A stretch of DNA of 64,000 nt from Anoplopoma fimbria (GCF_027596085.1 NC_072450.1:4449236-4513235), one strand, 5' to 3'; positions 29,991 to 42,529 are shown, counted from the first letter of the stretch. The notes: generated from the letters alone by a model not told the origin. A program made the numbers and translations.

Positions 29991-30615
29991 GCTACATAGA
30001 AACATCAATCCGCTCACTACAGTCCTGACTGTTTAGGGGGTCTCAGCGAGGCCTTCAGGTGGCTCCACACTTTGTATGACAGTAGGGCTCCATTTGCTGT
30101 TTGGTAAAGTCCTGTTTACTTGGTAAGAACTGAAATCTTCTCAAACTGGGAAACAGAGTCTGGTTTTGGGATGAACTGGGTGGAACTCACAGATGTCAAC
30201 ATGTCAGATGTGTTGATTTTTACAGATACATCATGAACAGATTCAAGCAGTTTGTGGTGTTGTGAAAAAATCCAGGTTTTCTTGAATTTTCATGTTCAAA
30301 ACTGGGGAAACATCAGCACCGAAGTAAATCCAGCAGAGGATCTGTGGAAAGAGACAGAATAGACTTGTTAGTATTCTGATGAAAACCAGGCCAATAAAGA
30401 TTTACATTCACTTAAAGCGGAGACTTGAAAAAGCAGGATGGTTAGAGCGGCGGCCATTTTTATGTGTACTGTGCCATTGCAACCGTTTTAGCTCACTGAG
30501 GTGAAGTTTTACAATAACGACAAAAACGAGCAGTGGAGTCGTAACGTTAAGAAGCGTAAAGAATTCAGAGTGAATGAGTAGAATTGACCAACTTAATGCT
30601 TCATCCACACACTCT
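29991..30615. other. Upstream flank of tmem138
   Basis: Expected to contain the tmem138 promoter or a 5' UTR exon; no clear core promoter motif was found. On the minus strand a plausible acceptor (TTTCTATGTAG at about 29992-30002) precedes the coding exon. Confidence 0.4.
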
Positions 30616-30766
30616 TGTTCGGCTCATTTTCTGTAACTTGTGTAGCAATAAAGCATGGTGGAATCAACAAGCCAACAGGTTCACTAGCGGACAGCTGGTT
30701 AGTTAGCTAGCTTGCTAATTCCACCATGCTTTCTTTGCTACAACGGTAACAGAAAGTGAGTCGAAC
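30616..30766. repeat. Inverted repeat with arms of about 49 bp
   Basis: Arms 30616-30664 and 30718-30766 are reverse complements at about 85% identity by eye, sharing GCATGGTGGAAT and GTAGCAA; spacer about 53 bp. It could be a short foldback MITE or the ends of a larger one. Confidence 0.75.
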
Positions 30767-31349
30767 AGCCCTCCATCTCACTCCTGGTCGCTCTGGAGGA
30801 CTAGCTATCTCACTTTCACAGTCAGCTGCTACAACACTTTACAGCCCCTCCGCCATGTGTGGCCACTATAAAAACCAACAGCAATCACCATTTTTCTTTT
30901 GTACCAGTTTAAACGATAATCTAGGCAATGGGACACGTTTTGGTGTCAGAGTTGTCTGGTTTCCGTTTGGAGTCGTAGAAGTAGATTTGACAAATCTCAT
31001 TCGAGCATGTTTCGGTTGAATGCAGGTAATCTGGAGAGCAAGAGAGACGATGATTCAGCTTTTTAGTGATTTAAAATTTGCTTGTAAACTGGCTACTCGT
31101 CTCTCAGCTCCATCCCGGGTCTCGCATCTCAAGTTGCTCTCATAATGGACAGTAAACAACGAGCAGAGCACTGAATAGGAAATCTTAGCCACGGACTATC
31201 GGTCAAAGGACCCCCAGAAAGCTGTTTAATGTCCTATTCTATGTATGTGCACACTATACAAACTGTAAAAGTAATCAATTTAACTGCCTAATCAGGTTGG
31301 TTCTCATATACTGTGAATAAACTTTCAACCTTTTTCATTTTTTTGGAAA

Positions 31350-31716
31350 AATATGAATATTGTTTTGGTGTAAGTTGCCTTAGTTTTGGAGACATCGGCT
31401 GGAGAGATTTCTGCCTTCTCTCCAGAATCATGGGACTATATTTCACTCGACTTACTTTGCTCAATGCACCAAAAAAATACTCAACAGCAATGTCTTTTTC
31501 TAGAAATCATGACTCAAGATAATCCACCGACCTTGTTGGGAACTCACGACAAGGTCACCGTATAGTCCCGTTAAATTTATGAGAAGGCAGACATCCCTAC
31601 GGTTAATATCTCCAGAACTAAACAGCTTACATCGAAACAATCTAGATTGATGATTAGCTCTACAGGTGAGAGGAAAACATGTATTTTTGATTTTGTGGTG
31701 AACTGTCCCTTTAACC
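31350..31716. mobile_element. Foldback repeat family R2, near-full copy
   Basis: The left end (TTGTTTTGGTGTAAGTTGCC, then GTTTTGGAGACAT) is the reverse complement of the right end (GATATCTCC-type, AAACAATCTAGATTG). The centre has CTCAACAGCAATGTCT and AAATCATGACTCAAGATAAT. Ends in GTCCCTTTAA. No ORF of interest. Confidence 0.7.
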
Positions 31717-34700
31717 AGAAAGGTCCCATTGAGATATCTTTTCTACCAGTGAGTCGTGGTCGAGATGGATAGCAAGTAAAAAGTTGTAGAAAAACATACC
31801 AAAACACAACAAGTGTAGCAGAACACACAGGAATCTGAGGCTAAAATAAGCAGACATTGTTCTCTAAAAACAGATTTTAAAAGGTCAAGAGAGGGTAAAT
31901 ATTTCAAGTAAAAGTGCCAAATATTTGGTCACCTGCAAGAGGATTAAGAGGCCCTCGTGCTTCTTGCATCAACTGGTGCAACAGTGAACTGTGAGTGACC
32001 TTGACCGCTCTAAAGGTTTAAAGGGCAGCCATGTTGATGACTGAATACGCTTGTGTCAATACAAACAGACTACAAGGAGAGGCTGTACCTGTCACATGAT
32101 TAGGACCGGCCTGCTTGATCCTTTTCGATGTATCTTCTCACCTCTAACGACATCTTTCCATGCAGATGGTTCAGGTTTTTATCTGAGACTTCAACCTCTC
32201 CTTTGCTGTCATTAGGTTTTATGTGTTGGAACTACTTTCTACTAATAGAAAACGTTTTTAAGTGTTTAAGAGACCGGGACACTGATTCTGGAAAGAAATA
32301 TGATTATCTTTAGTACTGAGAGCACTAAAAGTGAAACTCCATTCACCCCCATTGTATTGGTATGGATCTGAACCTCTTAGTTATTTAAAAACCTGGACAA
32401 ATAAAAACAACTATCTGCACGGCTGGATGCAAATCGAGGCGAGTCAGAGCTTTGCAAGTATCCAGATAAAGCTATAGTCACATTTAAAACCTCCAAAACA
32501 AGCCTAAACCCTAATTAAGATTAGATTAAACTACAGCTAACTCTACATCACAACATTAAACATTAAATTAAATTAAAGCTGTGTACTACACCAGGACATT
32601 TAAACATTAAATTACAGTTTACCGTTGAGTAGAAAAGCAGCTTCTTTATCAAATGATATATCTTCTCACCAGAAATACAGAAAAGGAACAAATCCTGAGG
32701 TATTCCTTCAGTTTAGTGCTGATCTATTTCATTAAAAAAGACAATTTTTAAGAAGAATTAAGACGACAGGTCCTCTTTTCACTGCTGTTTCTCGTCCATT
32801 GGAGTATTAGTCTATCAGCTACTCCTCTGGGCCAGGATCACTATCCAACATGGCTCCTTCACACCGTCACCGGTCGGATCCTCTTATGATCCACGTATTT
32901 ATAGCTTGGCACGGCCGTGGCAGGTGTGCTGGAGATTAGGACTACTTCTGAACAGCGGCGCGTCGACCGGAGGACTGCTTACTTCTAAAAAGCTGTCCCA
33001 CTGGGATTGTGGGTTAGCAGAACTTTTAGCTCCTGGACACCCAGTGAATGTAAACAAAGAGACAATAGTACGGCTGCTGTCTTACATAAGCTTTACATAA
33101 GCACTTAACCATTAAGAGACATAGGTTTTAAATGGAAAACATCTTGTTCTGGTTGCTATGGATACACACAGAGACAAGATCATCATTTTCTGCTCCCTCT
33201 TCTAGTTTGATATGAGAAGTGGTTACATTTAAAAAAGGCTTTCGTTGTTGTTGTTCGTGTGATACCATCTTGTAGTTCTTAGTGCCTTTTAATCTTCTTA
33301 GAAAACTCCCTAACAGCTTGTTGCTTCACACAGAAGTGACACATCCTCCCTTTAACTATTACAGAATATCAACTACGACCATCAAACTGCTGCTAGAATG
33401 ACAACACAAGTGTGCGTACCTGTGAGGTTGTATCATTTGTCTAATTGATGCATGCGGTCACAAACAACTCAAGTGTGCAGAACAGACTGACAGCTTGAGT
33501 CTGTCCTAGTAACAGGGTTTATCCTCCTCTTCCTCCCCCACACACACACATCTCTAGTAGGCGGGCACAAGATTTTTTTTGTTTGTTTACATGCACCTTG
33601 ACGACAGCATTCTGTGGGTGTGACTTAGTGTACCCATCCACAGGCCTCTTTATTTAAAGGGTTCAAACCTTAAGATTTTAGTCCTGGTTGATATAAAGTT
33701 TCTATTTGATTTGATTTGTGTGAATAACATGCACATTTTTCCAAATCATGTGCAAAGTTGCATTGTTTGTGTGTAAACAGTGGATTAAAACTGGAATACA
33801 GCATTTTGCAGGGATGTTGCCAGATTGTAATTTTGAAAAATTGTAAATATTGTGGTACTTTCATCAGGGGGCTTGAGGCTCAGTCACCACTGTGTTACCC
33901 TTTTGTCGATAGATATTGACTTAACAGACATTTATTTAAATTAAAATCTTCAAGGTTGCAACTTTGATATTAAAAAAACTCCATTGTTTTTCTCATAATG
34001 TCCGTCTGAATATACCTGTATTCACCCTCTGTTCGATGGTATTGCGTTGCTAGGCAACAAATTGGGTCCATTGTAAAAATCTCCCTTTTTACAATATGGA
34101 ACCCATTTAAAGATTATTATATTGATAAAATATCTCTTCTGCAAGGGAGTCCTGTTCAAGATGAGAGGAAAGAAAAGAGTTTATTCCAACAAGTTCAAAC
34201 GGGGACAGATGACAATGATCACGATGGAAAACACAAAAACACAACAACAGACACAAAAAAAAAAAACATTTTCTAAAAAAAAATTTTAAAGAAAGGGTCA
34301 AGAAAAGGTAAAGATTTTAAGTTAAGTTTGCTTTGCAGCTCATTCAGAGTTTGTCGGGCGCAAAAGGAAAAGACAGATTCACTCTTCAGCTCTGTTCAGG
34401 TGGGTGATGAGGAGAACTTTCCCTGATGAAGTGGTTTTATAGCTACTGGAGTAAATTGTCAGTAAACTGGCTTTAAACTACGGTCATTTATCTAGTAAAG
34501 CTTTTGCAATAAAAAAATTAACAAATGTTTTTTCTTCGTAAACACAGTGGAGTCCATTGAACCAATTCATTTAAGTTGCAAACATTTCCTGACATGTTTA
34601 CTTTTCATTTTACTGTGAACTGAATTATTTTACTCTTGCATGTGCTGCTTATTTTCATTTATTTAACGTATCTTTCACTTCCTACACCTTGTAATACTTC

Positions 34701-35848
34701 TAAAATGTTAAGTTTTTCCTGCTTGAAAAAAAACTTAAATGCCTAAAACAAATAATATTGTAAAATCCATTTTGGGGTGCCTTGTTTAATGTTTTTTTAT
34801 TTATTTATCCATTTTTATTCTCCGTGGACTGACATTTATTACAAAGGACAAAAGGTCACGGCTGAATAGGTTTGAGAAAATGATAAGGTGTTATAAATGG
34901 AGACTGTCTGAGCTTTTTCAGTCTCAAGATTATGGTAATGCTTCTAGGAAGGATATCTGGAGATGAGCCAGAAAAGAAACACTGATATCTAGTGGTGAAT
35001 GTTTATTACTACACACAAACACACACAAAAAAGTGTTAACCATTTACATGTGCAGAAAAGTAGGTCTCTTTTTTTTCAAAGTGCACATCAATGTGAAAAA
35101 ATTGTGATATGTGTAGTTACTTGAAAAGTCCATATTAGTGTTTTTTTGGTAATTAAAGTAATTCTTAACATAACAAATGACAGTGTTGTTCCACATTATT
35201 CTCCACTGCACTTAAATATATTGCTAAAGTTTGGGTAACGTAGCACCCATCCTCGGGTTCCCCCCCTCACGTAAACACTGTTAGCTCTGTTAGAACTTTT
35301 AAAAAGTTTTAAAGACTCTATTTAAATCATCGTATACAAACATACATGAAATTTGACCTTTGAACCAAAGCGCCCAGGAAGCAACTTGAGGTTCAGTATC
35401 TCACCCCAAGGACACTTCAACATGCAGATACAGTAACTGTGGATCAGATTTCCTTCACTGTGTTTATAAGATGACATGTTCCCAGTGTTACTGTTGATTG
35501 CACTGTTAGCTTCCAGCTGAGATTCACCCAAATTCAGACAAATATTCTCCAACTTTTTCTAGAATAACACCTTATTTACTTACTTAAATGCACTAATAAT
35601 ATTAATATTACAGTCATATTTATTCATTGACACTCAAAAAACTCAAAAATAATGTTATAAAGTGCTTTAAACATAAAAAAAATGTTAAATGAATACAGTA
35701 GTGACGTTACCGGGAAGGTAAGAATACTGAATAGAAATGTAAACTAGCCCTGAAATATGACAGATTACAGTACATAAAGTAGCCTATGGTACTTAAGTTT
35801 TGAGGTACTTGTACTTTACTTGAATATTTCCATTTTCACACACTTTAA
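31717..35848. other. Intergenic DNA between tmem138 and cd151
   Basis: No coding exon, RNA gene or recognised repeat was found on either strand. The stretch 32820-33010 is relatively GC-rich with an ORF of 64 codons that has no family resemblance. Confidence 0.6.
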
Positions 35849-36600
35849 CCTTTATACTTCATTCCTGTGTGTATTCAGGTTATTCATAGCCTTGTTTATA
35901 CAACATTTTATTACTAAAAAACAGAGAAAATGTATTTATTTTACGGCTGTTGCCAACTTCTTCTGATTTATTGAGTGATAAAAACCTTTGACTCTAATAT
36001 GACAACAAAATAAAGCAAGAATATTGAACCTAGCTTTATTCAATGTAACCTTTATACTTCATTCCTGTGTATATTCTTCAGGTTTCCACAGAGGGGTTCA
36101 TTCATATATTATTCATAGCCTTGTTTATACAACATTTGATTACTAAAAAAAAAGGAGAAAATGTATTTATTTTACGGCTGTGATACAAACCTTTGACTCT
36201 AACATGTCAACAAAATGAAGCAAGAATATTGAACCTAGCTTTATTCAATGTGCACATTTCTTTTGTCATTTATGCAAACTAGCATATTTAATAAGGTGAG
36301 GGCTCCATTTGCATATTTAAACATAACATCTGAGAAAACTTGCATTTCCCAAAAATTAATCATTCATATATTATTCATAGCCTTGTTTGTGTAACATTAT
36401 ATTACCAAAAAAATGAGAAAATGTATTTATTTTATGGCTGTTGCCAGCATTTTCTGATTTATTGAGTGATAAAAACCTTTGACTTTAATATGTCAACAAA
36501 ATGAAGCAAGAATATTGAACCTAGCTTTATTCAATGTGCACATTTCTTTTCATATATTTGCATATTTAAACATAACATCTGAGAAAACTTGCATTATTAG
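35849..36600. repeat. Large tandem repeat, three diverged units
   Basis: Units share TTATTCATAGCCTTGTTT, AAATGTATTTATTTTA, CAAGAATATTGAACCTAGC and TTTATTCAATGT. Starts lie near 35849, 36048 and 36362; spacing is uneven because of internal deletions. Confidence 0.85.
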
Positions 36601-36720
36601 TATAATTAATCAACTAGGGAGGTTGTTATGTGATTTTTATTACTATTTGTGTTACCTTATTCACATGTAGTGTCTCCCCTTAATCAATATAATTATGATT
36701 TGGACATTCTTTAACACTTA

Positions 36721-36948
36721 CAGTACCAGTCAAAAGTTTGGACACACCTTCTCATTCAATGGTTTTTCTTTATTTTTTATTTTTTTCTACATTGTAGATT
36801 AATATTGAAGACATCCAAACTATGAAGGAACACATATGGAATTATGTGGTAAACAAACAAATGCTCAACAAACCAGAATATGTTTTATATTTTAGATTCT
36901 TCAAAGTAGTTGAATGAGAAGGTGTGTCCAAACTTTTGACTGATACTG
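36721..36948 (+). mobile_element. Tc1-type MITE, copy C
   Basis: About 228 bp, same orientation as copy A, flanked by TA on both sides. The 3' end (GATACTG) has one change. It runs into a tandem array of its own terminus, as copy A does. Confidence 0.9.
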
Positions 36949-37300
36949 TATATATATATAAAATAAACAATATATATAAAAATAAAAATAAAGAGAAACC
37001 ATTGAATGAGAAGGTGTGTCCAAACTTTTGACTGGTACTGTATATATATAAAATAAAAAATATATAAATTAAAAATAAAAATAAAGAAAAACCAGTGAAT
37101 GAGAAGGTGTGTCCAAACTTTTGACTGGTACTGTATATAAAATAAAAATATATAGAATATATAGAATAAAAATAAAGAAAAACCATTGAATGATAAGGTG
37201 AGTGTATATATATATATATATAAAAAATAAAAATATATATAAAATAAAAATAAAAATAAAGAAAACCCATTGAATGAGAAGGTGTCCAAACTTTTGACTG

Positions 37301-37343
<43 letters not shown>

Positions 37344-37429
37344 TATATATATATAAATATAAAAATAAAAAAAAACCAGTATATATAAAATAAAATAAAA
37401 ATAAAGAAAAACCATTGAATGAGAAGGTG

Positions 37430-37455
<26 letters not shown>
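36949..37455 (-). repeat. Tandem array made of MITE terminal segments (array 3)
   Basis: Five or more units of TGAATGAGAAGGTG, TGTCCAAACTTTTGACTGG and TACTG, each followed by a TATATAAAATAAAAATA spacer, ending in pure TA runs. Same design as array 1 and array 2. Frames read in it are repeat artefacts. Confidence 0.9.
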
Positions 37456-37461
<6 letters not shown>

Positions 37462-37619
37462 ATGCACATTTATTTTCATATATTTGTATATTTAAACATA
37501 ACATCTCAGAAAATGTAAATAGTTAATATAATTTTTATTACTATTTATATATAATTATGATGTGGACATTCTGTTAACATATATGTGTATTTTCTGTTAT
37601 TTCCCTCTGTGTTTGTCTG

Positions 37620-37831
37620 CTCCACATAAGCGTTGCCCCGGGGCAGAAAAAACAGAAGCACCGGGAAACATGGAAGGTGGGCCGGGGTGGAGCCAGAGCA
37701 GCAGCCGCCAGAGACAGCCTCTCCGTGGGCTGAAGCACTCTGACTCCTCCGTGTGTGTGAGCGGCGGTGGACGAGAGCAGACGGCTTATAAAGGGGGACA
37801 TTGTCACAGGAGACCAAAAGCAAACTGACAG
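37620..37831 (+). promoter_or_regulatory. cd151: Candidate promoter and non-coding first exon of cd151
   Basis: A GC-rich stretch in AT-rich surroundings ending in a strong donor, CAG then GTAGGT (37831/37832). TATAAA lies at 37787-37792. The cd151 ATG exon begins with an acceptor one base before its ATG, so a separate 5' UTR exon must exist upstream; this is the best candidate found. If the TATA box sets the start, the exon would be only about 14 nt, so a start further upstream is also possible. Confidence 0.4.
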
Positions 37832-38130
37832 GTAGGTTTACGTTGGAGCCGTTGGTGTCGCAGTGACCATAAAAGGAAGCGCTAACGTCCTTTGTGTCTT
37901 TTTTTATTTTTACGACAGTTAGCAACGGTTAGCATTAGCTTACAACCGTACAAAAAAAATAAAAAAAAATAAAAAGGTGATGGTGACGTTAACACTGTGG
38001 TTTAAAAACACGATGGAGGTTATTAAAACAAGGTTATTAAATAGTTAATGTGAGCTTAAACACCTTTTTTAATTAAAACTACAAAAAAAAAAAGACGTAA
38101 AGTAGTTTCCAGTAGTTTTTTTTTAACAGA

Positions 38131-38340
38131 TTCGCCGTTGCTACGACGGTTGGGGGGGGGTTCAGCTAGTTTTAACGTACAGAACGTCACGTCACCGTTG
38201 CTATTGACAACCGAGTTTTGCAGATTCGCCGTTGCTACGACGGTTGGGGGGGTTCAGCTAGTTTTAACGTATAGAACGTCACGTCACTCGCCGTTGCTAG
38301 TGACAACCGCGTTCTACGGCGTCGTCGTGACGTAGCAGAT
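38131..38340. repeat. CpG-rich tandem duplication with CRE-like sites
   Basis: Two and a half copies of a unit of about 90 bp with GATTCGCCGTTGCTACGACG, a G-run and GAACGTCACGTCAC. The third part keeps only CGCCGTTGCTAGTGACAACC. CRE half sites (TGACG/CGTCA) recur. It follows the candidate cd151 first exon and may be intronic enhancer sequence; no direct evidence. Confidence 0.6.
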
Positions 38341-38557
38341 CAGTTAAATCTGTGCACAGTCAATAAATCAGTGGCACAGATGTGATTAATGGGGATTAAA
38401 AAGTGACTTTAAATGAGAAAAACACTATTTTTATGAAATGTGATAATCAGAGTAAAATACACATATTTAAATCTTTCTTTTGTTGTAATAAAAGTAGTGT
38501 TTTTTTACAGCAGAAGGGGCCCATCTCTGCAAATATTATATATAAATCAGTTTTTCT

Positions 38558-38935
38558 TATGGATTGTTCACCCCAGAATCAAAAATACATGTTTTTCCTC
38601 TAACCTGTAGTGATACTTAACAATCTAGATGGTTTTTGGTTAGATAACCTAAAAAAATACAGTTAAAAAACTCAACAGAAATGTCTCTTTCCACAAAAAT
38701 CATGCCCCTTTTTACTACTTTAATAATCCTAAAACCTTGAAAGTCATGATTTCTGGAAAGAGACATTGCTGTTGAGTTGTTTTAATGTATTTATTTGTGT
38801 TTTTTGCACCACAGGCCGTAGTGTCAAACTGTCCCATTATATTTGACACAAGACATATGTCCAATATCTATAAAACATGGCAACTCGAACCAAAACAATG
38901 TAGACTGATGAATAACACGGCTTTATTTTGGAGTA
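38558..38935. mobile_element. Foldback repeat family R2, copy with inner palindrome
   Basis: Inner arms 38662-38706 and 38745-38790 are inverted copies carrying CTCAACAG(A/C)AATGTCTC and AAATCATG. Outer ends match the family ends (CAATCTAGAT, CTAACCTGTAG). Same family as 31350-31716. Confidence 0.7.
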
Positions 38936-40064
38936 ATAATGAAAAATCATTAAGGAAGACTTTATTTAGCTCTTTGTCTGCTAGTTAAATTGACCAGGAT
39001 CTGTGTCTTACTACCTCAACTAAACAATTTATTTTGGGAAACATTGAGGAGATTACATTCAAAAAAGTTATTGCAACTCAAGTTTTAAAGAAGATACTTG
39101 TTGTCGTGGCTAAATATTGACAATGTGCAGGACTCTACTTTTGCATAAATTACATTTTATGGCAAATCAGTTATTTCAGTTGCAGATGTAAAGTAGACTT
39201 TATTTATAGTCTGGTGTGGACACTCAACTAAAATAATTGGATTATTGAAGTGAATGGAATTTTCCTGTAGTGTAAATATATTCAGATTGTCTAAAGTAGG
39301 CCTGCAACTATTGTTTTGTCTATAAAATGGAAGGAGACAGTGAAACATGTCCATCATAGTTTCCAAGAATCCAAAATCACATCTTCAGATGTCTCATTTT
39401 GTACAACCAACAGTTGAAAAACAGCAATAAATCACATTGCAGAAGCTAAAACCAGACTCAAAACGTTGAATCAAATATCAAAATAGTTGCCAATTAATTT
39501 ACAGCATCCTGGTTTACAAAAATACAAAATGTATAAGCATCAGTGCACTGCTTCTGGTTATGCTTTATTTTAAATGTAATCTAACTTATTGCTCATTGAT
39601 CATTTTAAATGACAGGTAGAAATAACAATGCCAACTTAAAGCTTTTGTTAAATCTGTGGTTGATAATATAACAGCCTACAACCGGTCGTTTGTGCTCCAA
39701 ACTACTGTAATTTAGCCTTTTCTCCCAACAAGCCTGAAATAACCATCGACCTTCACTAAACCTACAACGTCTCGAGCACTTAAATAAATCAGTTTGCTTT
39801 TACTGGACCTGTTCCAAGTATTTCACCACTGTAACGTCTTAGGGCTGACTAGACAGCCATTATCTTTCTCAATCTAATTCATGCTGAGTGTGTCAGACAG
39901 GGGTCATACGTATCTCTGCTTGTGAGGCAACAATCTTGTTTAATGTGCCCTTGAGATATGATATCACGTCTTGGTTTAATCTAGAGCTAATATATATAAT
40001 TATAGATGTGAAATTAAGTTGCTCTTCAAGCGGGCGGAAATCTCCGACTCTGAAATGTGAAGCC
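38936..40064. other. Intergenic or cd151 5' intron
   Basis: No exon, RNA gene or repeat recognised. Confidence 0.6.
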
Positions 40065-40150
40065 AATGTTGAAGTGTCTTAAAGCTGCATTCTCTCTAAT
40101 GTCCATCAGGGGGCGACTCCTCTGGTTGTATAGAAGTCTATGAGAAAATG
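40065..40150 (+). repeat. Fragment of interspersed repeat R1
   Basis: Contains GAAGTGTCTTAAAGCTGCAT, CATCAGGGGGCGACTCC and TAGAAGTCTATGAGAAAATG, matching 40590-41160 and the reverse of 2690-3250. Confidence 0.7.
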
Positions 40151-40589
40151 ACTCACAAAAATATGAGGAGAGGAGTGAAACATGACTTCTAAGATTCATT
40201 TCAGTAAGAAGCACCGAGTGTAATCACCAAGCTTTCATTTTTGCTACTTTCCTGTAAATGGAAGTTTAAAAAAATGATGAAATCTGATTAAATATTCAGC
40301 AGTTTAAATCACTTCAGACTTTTGGTCACTTTTGGATAAATTTGGTAATTATGGCTCTGTGTTATTTTGCCAGCTGCATCGTTAAGAATTCGCTCCATTT
40401 CTGATTCTCTGCTATGACTGGCCTCTTTTCTACAGCAACGTTGGGTCGTTTTAGTTAAAACATAATATATTTTCTGTGCTGAGGAACATCTGGGATATCA
40501 TTTAAAGATAATTATGAAATGGGAATTAACAGCTGTGAAAACACTTATGATACACTGCTGGTGGTGAACAGGCTGCAAACTCCTGTGCG

Positions 40590-41160
40590 GAAGTGCCTTA
40601 AACCTGCATTCTCTCTACTGACCATCAGGGGGCGACTCCTCTGGTTGGATAAGATAAGATAAGATAATCCTTTATTAGTCCCGCAGCGGGGAAATTTGCA
40701 GGCTTACAACAGCGTAGAGTAAAGTGCACACGAGACATAGAAGAAGACAAGATAAAAAATAAAAAAAAAATAAAATAAAACAAGTATTATAAATAAGCAA
40801 TAAAAAAAACAGTAGAAAAAACAACAATAACTGAAATATTATATTTACAGACAGAGAAAAAAACAAAACTATTTTAACTATTTTAACTTTTCTAACTATT
40901 ATTGCACAAGAGAATAGAATAGAAGTCTATGAGAAAATGACTCTACTTCTCTCTTGATTTATTCCCTCAGTAAACATTGTAAACATGAGTTTATGGTCTC
41001 AATCTCTAGTTTCAAGTCTTCTTCAATACAGCATGATGTTCATTTAGTAAATGATGCTCCATTTAGAGTCAAACAGACCATAAAGTGGAGAATGCTTTAG
41101 GGCGGGGCTACCTTGTGAGTGACAGCTTGCTTCCACTTGATTTCTAGTCTGGGAGTTGTC
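40590..41160 (+). repeat. Interspersed repeat R1 split by a nested GATAA-type element
   Basis: R1 text runs to GACTCCTCTGGTTGG (about 40646), is interrupted by about 270 bp, and resumes at ATAGAAGTCTATGAG (about 40917). The uninterrupted copy at 40065 has GGTTGTATAGAAG at this point, so the insertion is directly visible. Confidence 0.8.
40646..40917 (+). mobile_element. GATAA-type interspersed element nested in R1
   Basis: Starts with GATAAGATAAGATAATCC, then TTTATTAGTCCCGCAGCGGG, a head shared with 44333-44395. The rest is A-rich with no ORF. The class of this common teleost repeat is not certain; a 3' end of a retroposon is possible. Confidence 0.65.
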
Positions 41161-42529
41161 AGTGTTTGCTTTTCCTGTAGTGTTTTCCAAACCGTTTAAA
41201 TAGCTAACTTTCTCTCTTGACTCAGCTGTTTCCTATCCGGCTCTAAGCAGTAAAATAAGGAGTTGTGTCTGTGAGGTGTTGTTTGAGTTTAATTAACAAG
41301 GTCGTGCTAAGTGGTGCCGATATAACAGATGGTCATCAGACGGATCCCAGACGTACTCGCTCACTCATGCAATGCACTCATCCGAGCAGTAGACATGGGT
41401 GTGGGGGGGTGAGGACGGGAGAGTCAGGGAGTCAGGAGGGGGAGAAGGGTTTGATAAGAGGCCGTCGGTGGAGGGCGAGTCTGGGCTTGAAGCGCAAGTG
41501 AGCCAAGAAAATTGTGGGGTTTAAACAAAAAAAGAAAGATGTGAGACTCTCGGAGCAAAGATTATTACATGAAGGCAGCAAGTAGCAAGTGTTGTTCTGT
41601 GATTGGATCTATAAGTCTTGCAAAACTCGTCGTTTTTGTGGTGAACACATGTTTGATACGGTGTCAGTTACTGAAGTCTAAACACAGAGATTGTTGGGAT
41701 AAGATGTTTTCATTCCTGCTTTAAGAAAACTAGTTCTTCAATTGATTTATGAAACACTTACTTGCTTAAATATAAATATTAATTTGCTGTTCAAAGAAGA
41801 TCTTTTTTGGCGCTAGAAGCGTTGGATGTTGGTACCAGGCAGCAAGTGAAGCGGGTGGTTTTAATTTCCAGCCTTTGGCCGACTCTCAGCTCCTACTCAG
41901 TGCTTAGTCATGGATCTCTCTGCATACACATGTAATAACTCAGCTCACTGATTCTGCCTACACTGCTCGTCTAATGCTTACTCCCCCGGGTTCTGCATTA
42001 GCCCCGTAGCATCTCATGTGTTAAAAGCAAGGCACCATAAAAAGGAAGGTTGGCTTCAATTTCAAGCTCTAATTCTGTATCCTGTGAGCCAACAAGTAGC
42101 CTGCGTTGTACTTCATTTAAAGGGGCAGTGTGTAGGAATTAGATTTTTTTTAATTGTATCGCTTTTGCATTTATTTTTAAGCAAAAAATGGCAAATATCC
42201 TCTTGCTTCAGCCGATCACAAGTGACGGTTTGCCGCTTTTCTTTGTCATATGACATATATCTAGGTTTTGGACTATTGGTCAAACAAATAATGCAAATTG
42301 ACACAAAGGCCAAACTTTTGTTGTTGTTTTCTTTACATTTTATCGACTGTTTATCAAGCAAATGATAATAGTTAGTTGCAGCCCTAATTTAATTTGATAT
42401 TCTTGAGTTAATAACCTTCAACAAACTAGTGCAACTTTTTTTTAACATAATCTGTTATCTCTTAAATCTCTTGGGGTCAAACTTAAATCTTAAAGTAGGG
42501 CATCGAACTTCAAAAACAGACCAAAATGT
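41161..42529. other. Non-coding DNA upstream of the cd151 ATG exon
   Basis: No exon recognised. The piece at 41390-41500 is G-rich; its ORF has no family resemblance. Confidence 0.6.

Noticed and set aside
36842..37479. Minus-strand ORFs of 136-194 codons
   Set aside because: They read across MITE copy C and array 3 and consist of repeated low-complexity text.
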